Shown here one piece after another: positions 1 through 11,481 of a DNA stretch of 64,000 nucleotides. The position numbers were made by a program, and so were the translations under genes. The notes beneath the pieces were generated by a model. The model saw only the letters and a list, made by a program, of their open reading frames with translations. It had not been told where the DNA came from and did not search any database. Source of the stretch: Bryum argenteum (taxonomy: Eukaryota; Streptophyta; Bryopsida; Bryales; Bryaceae); the NCBI GenBank assembly GCA_037043015.1, contig CM073330.1:12046512-12110511 (forward strand), in the 5' to 3' direction. Each line of letters begins with the position of its first letter. The stretch's first letter is position 1.

Positions 1-547
1 GAAAATTTTCATCTTGCATTAAAAGAGGTGCTTCATTCATGGACATGTTTTCTGTACTGTACAAAACGTACTCGGTACACTGTACGTGATAACAACGGAT
101 AAAGGACCACGAGGTACTTTCGAAGAAACAGCCGTAAACCAGCGGCAAAGTCTACTCTGACGCGCTCCGCCGCGGCAGCAACCGCCGTCGCGGCCGCGGT
201 GCCTCCTCGATACCTCCAGATTCCAGGTGTACCGACCGCTTCCACCGGCAATTCGGCATCTCCCGCGAACTTTCGGGCTCAAGTCGCTATCCAATGCTGC
301 TATTCCGGCCAGAATTTCAGTCCACCGCGGGCTTTGACTACCTCCACGAAGATCGTCAGCTCATTTACCGCGTCCAGTTCCTTTTATAATCGATCCAGAG
401 CCTCCAAAGCCATCCACCCAACTCAACAGTGTAGTGAAACTCGAGAGCCCATTCGACATCCGAGAGCCCATTTCACATTCGAGTGAGGTTTCAGAGCAGC
501 AGGAAGAAATTTGAACGATTTTTTTGTTGGGTTTAGAATCGACAGAG
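1..547. other. 5' flank of the AIM24-like gene
   Basis: No convincing gene is seen here. The stretch is GC-rich around 130-400 and contains short open frames on both strands that resemble no protein I know. It probably holds the promoter and leader of the gene starting at 548. Confidence 0.4.
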
Positions 548-1324
548 ATGGCGTGCTCGTTGCAGCAATTTTTGGCGGACACACGCGACCAGCAACAGAA
601 GCAAGGGGCAGCATTCGAGGTGGAGAAGCAATGTTTCCTCCAAGTGAACCTCGGCACACCGAGCTCAACAGGCGGCATCCTCAACCACGTTTGGATCAAG
701 ACAGGCTCAATGGTAGCATACCAAGGCGACTGCAAGTTCGAGCGGGAAGGGATGATGGACCATGGCTTCAGCAATATGCTCAAGAAGCAGCTCACAGGGG
801 AGGGCGCGACGTTAACTAAAGCCTCCACCAAATCGCGCGCCCAGCTTTACCTCGCCGACAACAGCAAGCGCGTCACAGTCCTTTTCCTCCAAGGGGAGTC
901 CATTGTCGTCAACGGCGACGATCTGTTAGCTTTCGAGCCTTCCGTCTCGCACAAGATCACGATGATGAAGAAGCTGTCCTCGATTGTTTCCGGGGGTTTG
1001 TTCAATGTCAAATTGCAGGGGCGAGGGTTTGTAGCGATTCTTAGCCACGGGGTCCCGTTGACCCTTATGGTGGCTCCAGGGTACCCGCCGGTTTTCACTG
1101 ATCCACAAGCGACGGTGGCTTGGTCTGGTGACCTTGTGCCGGACTTTAGATCCGATGTTGGATTGAAGACGTTGATCGGACGAGGGAGTGGCGAAAGCTT
1201 TCAGATGAAATTCGATGGTAGTCGTGGTCAGGGTTTCGTTGTTGTGCAGCCGCATGAAGAAGTGTCTGCGAGCTCCGGTGGTGGCTCTTCGGGTGGCTCT
1301 GGCCTCTCTAATCTCCTTATGTAG
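548..1324 (+). CDS. AIM24-family protein (DUF124-like)
   Basis: Single-exon 258-residue frame. The ATG at 548 is chosen because the eight upstream in-frame residues start only at a TTG. The beta-rich pattern (NLGTPSSTGGILNHVWIKTG near the N-terminus, then repeated short strands with glycine turns such as GEGATLTKA and GRGFVAILSHG) fits the AIM24 / TIGR00266 fold, a double-stranded beta-helix family found in bacteria, fungi (Aim24, inner mitochondrial membrane organisation) and some plants. Length is close to bacterial members (about 220-260). The C-terminal 25 residues are a Gly/Ser-rich tail unlike the core. No targeting peptide is obvious, so the cellular site is open. Family assignment is by recognition; precise function is unknown. 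Confidence 0.7.
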   Translation: MACSLQQFLADTRDQQQKQGAAFEVEKQCFLQVNLGTPSSTGGILNHVWIKTGSMVAYQGDCKFEREGMMDHGFSNMLKKQLTGEGATLTKASTKSRAQLYLADNSKRVTVLFLQGESIVVNGDDLLAFEPSVSHKITMMKKLSSIVSGGLFNVKLQGRGFVAILSHGVPLTLMVAPGYPPVFTDPQATVAWSGDLVPDFRSDVGLKTLIGRGSGESFQMKFDGSRGQGFVVVQPHEEVSASSGGGSSGGSGLSNLLM

Positions 1325-1399
1325 CTCCCCATTGTATAGTACATAGGCTTTCACCTCTTACTGATTTTTTATTACATAAAAGCGCGTATTCTTCTTGCA

Positions 1400-1980
1400 G
1401 ATTCTTTTGCAGATGTTGCCATTCTTGTGCTTGCCCATCCCTCTCTCACTTTTCTTGTAGAAATCCGCGCAGATTCGTATGCAGATGTTTCCATATTTGT
1501 GCTTGAGTCTTCTACTTTTTAGTGAGATTCGATAGTGCAATTGCATGAAGAATCTAGGATCTTTCTCTTGTGCAGTACCATTCCTCTATTCCTGTTTTTT
1601 CTTAAAGGAAAATGCGTGTTCTTCCAGAAGTGTGAGCAGCAGATGTTGCCATTTATGTGTTTGCCCAATCGTCTTGCAGAAAAGTGCGTGTCTCTCCAGA
1701 TTTTGTGCATAGTTGCCATTTTTGTGCTTGCCCAATGCCTGTATCTCTACCACTTTTCCTGTAGAAAATTGCGCAGGATCGTATGCAGATGTTGCCATTC
1801 TTTTCCTAGTTTATGTATAGAAAATCACGCATTTTTCTTAATTCCTTTGCTGATGTACCCATCTTTGAGTTTGCCCATTCCTCCCACTTTTGCTGTTAGA
1901 AAAGCGTGCATTTTTCGAGAATTGTATGCATATGTTGCCACTTTTGTGCTTGCCCATCTCTCAAAGAAAAGCGTGATTTA
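1400..1980. repeat. degenerate tandem array 3' of the AIM24-like gene
   Basis: At least seven diverged copies of a unit with core GCAGATGTTGCCATTYTTGT followed by GCTTGCCCAT and, further on, TTCTTGTAGAAAA. Copies begin near 1409, 1481, 1639, 1707, 1785, 1849 and 1928, so the period is about 65-80 bp. The array starts about 85 bp after the stop codon and probably overlaps the 3' UTR. Confidence 0.75.
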
Positions 1981-1990
1981 GTTAGTTTGA

Positions 1991-3405
1991 TGAATTCAAA
2001 GTAATATATCTGGTTGGGATCTTTGATGAGTGAACATGAGTAAGAATCTGTGGTGTTTTCTTCTTTTAGGATTGTAAGCTATTTTGAGTTTTGTAGATTG
2101 TGATTTCAGTGTGTGAAGAAGATGTTGCTTCGATGAAGATGTACAGTACAAGGTTTTCTTAAGGTTACCTTCAAATTATAATCCTACCTTTTTAATCCCC
2201 TCGTACAAACTCAATTTGATTTGTGCGTTCATATTCAACTCCTAGAGATAAGTTTTCTGACGTCCACTTAGACATATTGACAGATGTGAAGGTAGTGGGA
2301 GTCGTTGGATTCACTAGCATATCACATCGGTGACCCCTTGCCAGCAACTTTTCTCAATACTCTCCACCTGAACCTGAAATCAGTGGAATGCAAAAAAGAA
2401 AGAATCTGTTTCAAAGTTCTGTCGTGAGACATTTGAATTGCTGAACTGGTTCTCCATTTGTTGGTGCAGGAAAGCTCGCTGGTGTATTGTGGATGTCCTC
2501 GAGGTGTAGAAAGTTTATCTTCCTGCCTTGCGAGGGGCCGACTTAGTGTTCAAAGCTCCGAATCCGAAACCCTCAGTGACCTCAATTCTGTTGAAGTACC
2601 GTTTCGGCAAGGCTACATGTGCCATTGACCCCGGTGGAATTCTGAAACATGAAATCATGTAGCCTGTGCTTTTCTGCGTCAATCTACCATTCACCTGCTC
2701 AATTTTGCTATTAACCAACATAAATCTCTATTCCTTTACTCAAAATCTACTCTGAAATCCACTACATGCGCCAACAGTCGGTGGTTGTGCACTGGAAAGT
2801 GAGACCGCCGGCTTTTCAAGCATGCCGATCTTGAAAATGGAAACTAAGGCCTCCACAGATTCTTGGTGCTCGCGTTTCCTGATGCGGCGTTGAACTCCCG
2901 TCCAGTTGCCCCTATAAAATTGCCAGACGTTACGCGAGAGAATTCTCGTTTCAAAAAAGGAGGGGAAATCAATTGCCGCCAGATCGAAATCACACAAGCA
3001 ACTTCAAATTCAAAAAACCGACACTGATAGAGCGAAGCCGCGCTCAACCAATCCAAAATTCCCCGTGATGCAACTCGATAAAATCGAAAAAGCGGTATTA
3101 TTGTAAGGACCCTGACCGACAAAAGCAATACATCACTCAACCTCGAAATCTCTCCAAACTCCAGATGAATTTTCCAATTCCTGATACATCAATTACTTCA
3201 GAAAAGAAAAGAAAAAGAAAAACTCTCCAATCTTGATTGCGAGGAAGCACGCAATCCCTGTCGTATCATGCTACGAGGAAACTTCACACTGCCGCTGTAA
3301 ATCCGCGTCGAATCGAATCTTTCACTTTCCGATCAGAATCTTCGAGCGTTTCTCGGAATGATGCCAGCAAATGGTCAAATGGAAAGAGCAGAATCTTCAT
3401 AGTGG
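1991..3405. other. unassigned stretch with small minus-strand frames
   Basis: No gene is recognised. On the minus strand, short open frames lie at 2515-2721, 2740-2997 and 2844-3140; one contains a compact basic peptide starting at the ATG at 2625 (MAHVALPKRYFNRIEV...) that might be the start of a small protein or a last exon, but I cannot join it to a family. The plus strand shows only short frames. Confidence 0.3.
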
Positions 3406-3408
3406 ACC

Positions 3409-3513
3409 ATACCCGGCGGGTATCGTAAGCTCAAGCATCGGAAAGTGACGAGAGGATTTGTTGAATCTAAGGTGATTCTAGATTTGGGATACCCGGTTTC
3501 GACACCGGGTATC
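3409..3513. promoter_or_regulatory. two ATACCCGG palindromes
   Basis: A 7-bp perfect palindrome (ATACCCG, one base, CGGGTAT) lies at 3409-3423. A second with 10-bp perfect arms (GATACCCGGT / ACCGGGTATC, 6-nt spacer) lies at 3488-3513. Both have the same half-site and sit 300-400 bp upstream of a TATA-like box. They may be binding sites for a dimeric regulator; this is inference. Confidence 0.5.
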
Positions 3514-3607
3514 TGACACAGAAGCATCCGGAACTCTTGAGAACAAGTGGCCGTCGTGGTTCACGCGGATTGGCCAATCGCAGTCCAGGTCAGCCCATCC
3601 ATGTCAC

Positions 3608-3880
3608 GCCACGTGGTCACAGTCGGAGATCCGCCGTGGACCTCCGGGTCACAGTCACACAGGAGCAACCACGTGGCGGAAGCTCCAAGCACAACAGTCG
3701 TTCCAATGGGATGCTGGGCGCCTCCAAGCGAATTCGAGGCTCCCATTGATCCACTTGTTGTAGTCAAATCTGCTTGTGAGGCTCACGTCCTCCCTATAAA
3801 TCTCCCCATTCTGCCCTTTTCTGCTGCTTACCGCTCGCTTCGTGTGCTGTATTCGCGACGTTGACAGCATTTCCTAATTT
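3608..3880 (+). promoter_or_regulatory. probable promoter and first leader exon of the APD-like gene
   Basis: Two G-boxes (CACGTG at 3610-3615 and 3670-3675, both in a CCACGTGG context), a TATAAA at 3795-3800, then a pyrimidine-rich stretch ending in a strong donor (g|gtgagt at about 3881). This looks like a core promoter plus a short non-coding first exon for the gene whose coding starts near 5.6 kb. G-boxes are bound by bZIP/bHLH factors in plants; actual use is not shown. Confidence 0.5.
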
Positions 3881-5587
3881 GGTGAGTCATTTTTGGCGCA
3901 TTTTCAAGCACGGGAAGCGAAAACGACCTAAGGAAGCTCACTGTCCAGCGAGTTGCGGAAGCTTGAAGAATCTCGAGTGCGTAGAGTGGAGTTTCTTAGT
4001 CGGTGAGCAATGTCAGCTACTTAGATTTTTGTCGTGAATGTAGTGAACACAGATTTTCTTTTGGCGTATTTTCGTTCACATTCGAGCATTGGAAGAGAAA
4101 ATGATTCAGGAGAGCTCACTGTCCGTTTCTAGCGACACATTTTGTAGTCTTGCGGAAGTTTAAATCTTTCAAGGTCAGCGATGGCAGTCACTTCGTTTTC
4201 AGCAGTGAACGCAGTTTTATGGTTTTGTAAGTGAGAATGATACTTTAATTTTTGGAGCGCTTTGGTTAATGATAGAGCTTGTTAGTGTTTCCGGAGAGTG
4301 AATAAATGATAAGGTCTGAGGATGTTACCAGCAATATTCTTTTTTATTTAGTGAGTTCTACTCCAAGTTTCCGAGGATTTTAACTGCGTCCGCTGAGTAT
4401 TTTAAGTCGGTGAGCATTGACAGCGACTTGGATTTTTGTTTTTTGGAGCGTTTCGGTGTATGATTGAGCTGGTTAGTGGCTGTAAGGAGCGAAATGACTT
4501 CTGTAGTGAACACAGTTTTGTAGCTGAACAGTGGAGATGAATTTAATTCGCTTCCTTTCGCAATGAGATTGACTTTCATCTGCGTCAGAAAGACTAAAAA
4601 CTCAAAATAGTAACTACCGATCCACAAAAATGCTGATTTTTTTTTTCAAATCATAAATTTTGCGGATTTTGGCATATTTCAATTTTCACGCGAAGGCTGA
4701 GAAGATTTCAGTTGTGTGGACTGGAGTTTGAGCTGTTTTCTGCGCATCTTAAGCTTTCTGAAGATAGCTGACAATAGTCCAGGATTTCTGCGGGGTCGAC
4801 TTTAATGAGTGAAGTGTTAAATTGAGGTTTTTCAACAGTCAAGTTGTGCTTAGTGGAATTTCAAGTTCGATAAGTAGCTTATCAGATTTTTTCTAGATTT
4901 TTTTCTAGATTTAGATTTTTTTTCTGGATTTTTTCAGATTTTTAAGATATTTTTTTTTCAGTATTGTGTCGGTCAGTGACGCAGGTTCAAAGTGAAGTTG
5001 ATTGCTGAAGTTTGGAAGAAAGCTGGCGATTTGAATTTTTTTGGTCGATCCTGAAGAAAGATGACATACTGTGTCGTATTAAAACTTCCCGTGGATTTCG
5101 CATTTTTGTAACTTCTACGCCAAGGTGAAGAGGATTTCAGTTGTGTGGACTGAAGTTTCTGCTTTGGCGAGAATTGATTAAGTGTTCTTTTGAAGGTCGT
5201 ATTGGTTAGGAAGGTTCGTAGCTAGAATAGAATATGTTTTTGAAGAATGCTGGCGATTTGACTGTTTTCTGCTTTTGATGAGTCAGGCCGATCACTCCGA
5301 TTTTTGGACCACCTCCAAGCATTAACCAGAGCATTTGGCTGGATTCCATTAGATCTTCGTCAAATGTCGCAAAAAAGTCACTCAAGGTCATTTTCGTGAA
5401 TTGAAGTTCAGCTTCCTATGCTCATTATGTCTTTCATTCTTACTGAAATGACCTGGTTACAGAAGAAAAAGCATTCAAGAGATCTAAGAAAGAGAGTTGA
5501 GACAGGAATAATTTCAGTTACACTGTATCCGTATTATGTGGATACTGATGTTACTTACAAATCTGATATTCGTGATCTTACAGATAT
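3881..5587 (+). repeat. leader intron(s) with diverged internal duplications
   Basis: T-rich non-coding DNA between the putative first exon and the coding start. It contains several diverged internal duplicates: a block ending GAAGCTCACTGTCC near 3945 recurs as GAGAGCTCACTGTCC near 4112; TTTGGAGCGCTTTGGT near 4250 recurs as TTTTGGAGCGTTTCGGT near 4440; GATTTCAGTTGTGTGGACTG near 4705 recurs near 5132. No protein-coding exon is supported here. Confidence 0.55.
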
Positions 5588-5635
5588 ATGCATTCAGGAA
5601 ATCTGGAGAAACGTAAAAGACGAACGAATGGTGGC

Positions 5636-8600
5636 ATGGGAACATCCAGCGGTGGAGCAGGCGTAACACCTGCTGAAAGTTCAGGTGGTAGTGGAGAATT
5701 CCACGACGCAAGTTCCCTGACCCGTCGGAGGGGATCAATGGACGAGGCCAGAAGGAAGACTTACTATGACTCGTACTGGAATCGTTCTTATTCAAGTAAT
5801 CAGAGGGCGTGGAGCACAGAAGAGGAGCAACGGAGTGGGCTTCAAGCTGGCTATGGCATCTGTGCCGTGTTCGCATCTATTGCAATATTACGTAAGTGTT
5901 TATCAACACCAACACTCAATTACATCATGTGTTGATTAACTAGAATTGAACTTGTCAGTGGCTGTTCTTTGTGTCGAGGATTAGGGTTTAGATCCTCGTA
6001 GTTTACGAAAAAGGTGAGGTGCGTTTCTCTGACTCATCAATGCTTGTCACTATGGTATGTTTGCTTTTTTTCCAGTCACAGAAGTTTCACCAACGAATCC
6101 AATTTGTTCTGTTTCTGAGATGGTCCGCTTGCAAAGTTGCTCATCATTCAACGTTGCTGATATCGAATATGGTTCTGATCATTCATGATTAGTAATCTTG
6201 AAGAATCGACATACTTGCGATATTGCTCACTATCTGGTTCCCGGTGATGCTGGAGCAGTGTCGATGTGGTTGTTGTTTGGTCTCTACGGAAACCAAAAGC
6301 TGGAGATGGGGATGCTATATTCGAGGGTGATAAAGGTGAACTCCTTCTTCGTGAAGCAAATACAGGTGAGTTTCATAGTACTTGTAGAGCTATGTCTTCA
6401 TTTCCAAGAAGCAGTTGTGATCGTGACATGTGAAAACTCGGATTTAGATCACTCATGAGTTTTTTTCGCACACATTTGTAGGTACCGATCTGATTGCACT
6501 GATGATTATTATTGGACCGAACTAGGTACAAAATATCAAGACCATTGGCCCAGTTGCGTATTCATTTTCGACGAGGCCTGAGCTGGATTCTCCAGTGTAT
6601 GACAAACTAGAAATGAATGATATTGTCGTTGATCCAAGGTGGCAGAAGGTAATTTTATTCCATGCCCTGTCGACCAGATGAGATGCTCTGTAGTTCTGGT
6701 CTTTGTTTCCAATGCTTCGAATTAGTAGAATTGCAAAAGGCAAAGCGATTTCACGTGGATGTTTTGTTTGATCTTGCAGCGGTATACTTACTGGTTAAAT
6801 AGGGGCTCGCATCTCGAGATAACGACCAGCTTGAAAGATCCCGACGCTGGAGTAGACGGCTTGATTGTTGCTATCGTAAAAGGTGCAGACTCGTACCATC
6901 TTCACGTGACCGTTAGTAAGACAGACAGTAGTTACTTGAGTCGCACTTCAGTTGCTTATGTTTACCGGCAGCATGCTTTGCCTTTGATGTTTTGGTATTT
7001 ATTCTGACGACGGTATTGACATCCAAACTGGTGTGTAGGCGAATATGGGTTCCAGGATTGGAAAGATGACCCAGATAATCCCAGCTTGGCGTTGAGATGG
7101 AAACGTATTTTCGGTGTGTAATGTACTCAATAACATGTGGAGGAACTCTGTGTGGAGAGCTTGTGAAGTATTATCTGATTGACTGCTTCATATTCTTGTA
7201 TTGTTGTAATATGCAGATGTGTTGTTTAAATGCCATCTTTAATGTCCTGGTCATTCTATACTGCATTGATGATGTTCCAGAGTGCAAGTTTTCTCCTAAA
7301 CTTTCAGAAACAGTGACATTTTCGAGCTGGCTGTTACGTTGATGTGTAGATAAGGGGAAGTTGAGATTAAACGTCGAGGACGACGATGACTATTGTATTG
7401 TCTTTGGCAATCTGAATAATCGGAAAATTACTGTGAGTCAAGGAGGTTTTGTCTTAAGAAAATGTATGACATCGTGCTGTTATTGAATCTGGTGCACATA
7501 GTTTGACATAGCACCTGTAGTGTCTTTTTATGATGATGACGATTATAGAAGCTTCTTGCTGAGTTGAGATTCTTTCCGAGTTGCTTCTCTTGCGATCATT
7601 GGAATCCATTCCGAGTACATTATGATAACGTAGCTGCGAAGTATCTCGTATAGAAATTGTAAAAGCATTGCTTTGTCATACTAATCTATTAACTTTCACT
7701 GAAATGACTAAACGATGCTGGTGTTGGTTGTGATGCAGTTCTCTTTTGAGCTGGAATTGCGGTATGTACTACATTCAACGGAGAATGCAGATTTTGTGTG
7801 CTCTTCACATCGTACGAGCACTTGCGAGTTTCCTGTTTCGCTGGGACCACCTGCATATGTGTTGATCACATCTCCAGTCGTAAATCTGGTATTTTCTTAA
7901 ACCCTTGATTGTCTTGAGAATTGTTGTTTTGAACTCTCTCTCGTCTCTATGAGTTTAGATTGCTCGTTTAAATTACAATTGAGTTCACTCGTAACAAGAT
8001 AGAACAATCTGGAATCTGGACTACGAAAATGTACTTATCGATGAATCGTTGACTGTTACTTGCAGCATGGAGTGGAAGTTTGGCACATCGAGCTATCATA
8101 TGTGCCTCGCTTGACTACCTACATTTTCGTTTGGGGTAAGTCATGATGATACTCCAAACACACTTGAATCTTCATGTATACAATATTATCGATGGAACTG
8201 CATTTGCATACTGAAATGACTACGTTGAACACCACACTGAGCGCTTGGCAGCTACAACGAGATTCCTGAACGCCCCAGTGACATGATCACGCAGGTTTGG
8301 TAGCAGTTGGACTGCTATTCACACGAGCATTTGAATTGAGACAGGCTACTCTACAGATTCCTCTGTCGCAGGACCATGCTCCTCGGATATTTGACGACGA
8401 TTCCTTTTCTACACAATTAGAAGATGAAATTGAGAAACCCGCAATACCTTCGGCTCAGCTCTGCTCTATTTGTTTGGACGCTCCCAAGGATAGTTTCCTT
8501 GATCCGTGCGGCCATTGTTGCACCTGTTACACTTGTGGAAAAAGGTAACCATCTTTCCTGGCTCTTCTCCATACTATGAATTAGTCATATAGTGAATCCT

Positions 8601-8716
8601 TGGTATTCTATGTCTGAGCGACTTCTTGTGATTGCAGGATACAGAATGGAGATACGAATAGATGTCCAATATGTCGGCAAACAATCTGGACAGTGCGAAG
8701 GATTTACGATGCTTAA
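5636..8716 (+). CDS. APD-like RING-type E3 ubiquitin ligase, two membrane segments (11 exons)
   Basis: Exon model: 5636-5891, 6076-6171, 6259-6365, 6526-6648, 6780-6882, 7039-7113, 7350-7432, 7739-7888, 8066-8135, 8295-8544, 8638-8716. All junctions are GT-AG and all phases close to 463 residues. An in-frame upstream ATG at 5588 would add 16; the ATG at 5636 has the better context. Order: Ser/Gly/Arg-rich N-terminus, membrane segment about 71-88 (GYGICAVFASIAIL), lumenal beta-rich region with VNSFFVKQIQ and AYVLITSPV, second membrane segment about 348-367, then a C3HC4 RING at 411-450 (CSIC, PCGH, CPIC) with a short RRIYDA tail. This is the architecture of plant APD1-4 ligases (Arabidopsis roles in male gametogenesis), which act on endomembranes with the RING in the cytosol. 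Exons 2-3 are the least certain. Confidence 0.85.
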
Positions 8717-9642
8717 GTGCAATCACTTCAGAGAGAAACTAACTCATGGCCAAAGAGAGAAGTAGTTTTTCAGTATACTCTCTTCTCGCATCTTATTAGG
8801 GCCGTTTTGTATAACGCAATTTGCAGTAGAGACCGGCGTGGTCCTCTTTTTGACCTCATTTGAGTCTCTGTGCTATCGGAGTTTGGGTATGGCAAATTAG
8901 ATTTGCATGTTTCTTTTAATATATTAGCAGCACGCCATCAAGGCGATGTTTATCTCTAACCCAAGAAGCAAGTTATGCATATAAAATATTTGTTTATCGA
9001 TTTGTCACAATGTAGGGTATGGTTATGCATATAAAGTATGGGTTAAATGATTTTTATTTGATCATACAGGGCTGAAATGCGTTCGGAATGATTGGAATGA
9101 TTTCATGTGCGAATAGAGTTGTGGCACTAACTTGTCCAAATGTTTGCGCAAAGGTACAGTATTGTTGGTTAGAGTGAGAAATTGTGAAATTGTAACGCTA
9201 ACATAATGTGATTGTTGTCATGTGTTATGCGGTTTATTTTACATATTCTTTACAAGATATCTTCCAAGCTGAAAGTACCTCCAATCTTATGCATAACTTC
9301 TACATGTTCATTTTGAGTTTACCTCATTCATATAAAATTATATAGCCTTTTTACATGCATACTTCTAACATGCTTTGTTGTTATGCTCTTATTAATAATT
9401 CTCTAAAAACATAGTATTTATGCAAGAATTTAAAGATATCATCAGGTTTGACAAGGATTACAAATTAGTTGTGCATGGACATTGTTAAAGTGACAGTCAA
9501 TGAATGCATTTAGAAGGTATATGGATTTAGTTAAAACTAATAGTTTGGGTGTACTCAAAAACACCATTTCTAGAAGATACTTCTATATCAATAACAAAAG
9601 AGAGAGTCCGAGAAAGAGTATATGGACCGAGGTACAAGGAGA
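8717..9642. other. 3' flank, no gene seen
   Basis: AT-rich DNA following the APD-like stop codon; it should contain the 3' UTR and poly(A) signals. I see no coding frame, tRNA or clear repeat before the copia target site. Confidence 0.4.
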
Positions 9643-9647
9643 GAAAT

Positions 9648-9872
9648 TGTTGTAAATAGAATGTTCTACTCCTACCATAAGTTACTATACTATTCGTTAA
9701 TTAGTGCATGTAATAAGCACCAACCACTATTTGTGAGTTGGTGCATGAGATTAGCCTATCCTTTAACAAGGAGTTACAATAGCAAGTTAAACTATAGTTA
9801 CCTTCTATATAAAGCTACAAGAGAGCTAGCCTCTCCTCACTTCTTTCCTGTCAATCTCTCTTGCACACAACA
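9648..9872 (+). repeat. copia 5' LTR
   Basis: Starts TGTTGTAAATAG and ends CACACAACA. A TATATAAAG promoter-like box lies near 9812. It pairs with the 3' LTR of exactly the same length. Confidence 0.95.
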
Positions 9873-9887
9873 CGTTATCAGCACGAC
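9873..9887 (+). other. copia primer-binding site, fits tRNA-Ile(IAU) anticodon arm
   Basis: CGTTATCAGCACGAC directly abuts the 5' LTR. It does not match the usual initiator-Met PBS (TGGTATCAGAGC). It is complementary, from memory of plant tRNA-Ile(AAU), to the anticodon arm GUCGUGCU-I-AUAACG, with C opposite inosine-34. That suggests priming by an internal or half-tRNA, as in Drosophila copia but with a different tRNA. Confidence 0.55.
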
Positions 9888-10302
9888 TATACTAGAACAG
9901 GATCTGTTCTATCTAGTGCGTACACGACTATACTTGAACAGGATTTGTTCTATAGTGCGTACATCTGATCTGTGTATTCATGCAACCTGAGGCTCATCCT
10001 ATGTTTTGAAGCTATTTTCTCTTTTATCCTTTTGTTCTCTCTTAGCCGGAGGCCTGTCCTGCAAGCACGAGAGCCCAGCCCAGCCGGCTGTACCAGAGCA
10101 CTTACAGCAAGGCGCAGCCTCGTTGAAGGCCGCAGCACCCTTGCTGCAGGCCCCAGCAGCCCAGCACGCTGCTGTATGCTCTTGCATGCTACCATTCCTC
10201 TTGCATTTTCACTCACTTCCTCATTTTTTGTTTTACATTTTTACTTTCATTCACTCTTAGTTACTTCATAAGATATTATCTTGTCCTTTAAGTTTTGCTA
10301 GC

Positions 10303-11481
10303 ATGGCTGCTTCTAAGCCAAAAGTAGAAAATAAAATAGCTAAGAGTATCGAGCCCCTTATATTTCCTGAGTTAGAAGCTGATGGTAGAAATTATTTACG
10401 ATGGTGCGTTGATTTCAAAGGATACTTTGTATCTAACCAGTTAGAAGATATTCTAACTTACCCGGTACCCGCAAATTTCATGGCCGCAGAGAAGAGTCGG
10501 GCCATCGTTTTTATGCGAAAGCATATTGACGATTCTCTTCAACAGCAATACTTACAAGTTGATGACCCAGCAGATCTATGGAGGCAACTGGAAGCGAGGT
10601 TTCGACATGAGAAGACCATCTTTTTGCCCAAGGCCCAGAGTGACTGGGCAAATCTAAGGGTGTATGATTTTGCACACTTCTCATCATACAACACTCAACT
10701 CTTCACAATTACATCTCAACTACATATGTGTGGAGAACCCAAGAGCGACGAGGAGATGATTGACAAGACTTTGTCAACCTTCCCAACTGCGTCTGCATTG
10801 TTGGCCCAAATGTACCGGACTATGAAGTTCAAGACTTACAGTGAACTCACCCAATTCCTGCTTCTCTTTGAACAACAACAACAATTCTTGCTAAAGAACA
10901 ACGAAGCCAAACCGCCACGCGAGACCAACGCAGTGGAGGTACCAACACGGAAGGCCAAGGGAGGCGGGAAGTCCAATCAACAGAAGCAGAAACAAACTCC
11001 GTATACCAAGCCTCAAAATAAGTCCTCTAACTCAGACTCTCGCTCTTCTAGTAAGTCTGTTTCCCGCAAATGTTTCAAGTGTGGTAGAGACGGTCACTTA
11101 CAAAAGGAGCGCCGAACGCGCGAGTGTAAACAGTGTGGTGGCCCGGGACATCTAACTCGGGATTGTAAGTCCAATATGTGTCAAAGATGTGGCAGAGTTG
11201 GACATAAGACTTCTGATTGCCGGGCCGGAGCGTATACAGAGAAGTTGTACAAAGAACTCCAAGAGCTCCGGAAGGGTCAGAAAAAGTCACACTCTCTAGA
11301 TGCCCCAACTCTTGATGGCACTGACCCTGAAAACTACACTGCCATAGTTGAGTCTTTGAGCACTCACATCCACCCGGAGACGTCCGATGGAGACATGGCT
11401 TTGCTGGACAGTGGTTCCACGCATACAATCTTACGTAGCGCACGCTACTTTGATTTCTTGAGACATGATTCCGAGATGTGA
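10303..11481 (+). pseudogene. copia Gag plus start of protease
   Basis: 392-codon frame starting at ATG 10303. Residues about 15-200 form the copia capsid-like region. A basic linker follows, then three zinc knuckles at about 257-305. Knuckle 1 has lost its last cysteine (CFKCGRDGH..., Arg CGC where TGC is expected); knuckles 2 and 3 are intact CX2CX4HX4C. The protease motif LLDSGST is near residue 367. The frame stops at TGA 11479, just after the protease active site, beside a short duplication of GAGACATGATTCCGA (11459 and 11500). Confidence 0.9.
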
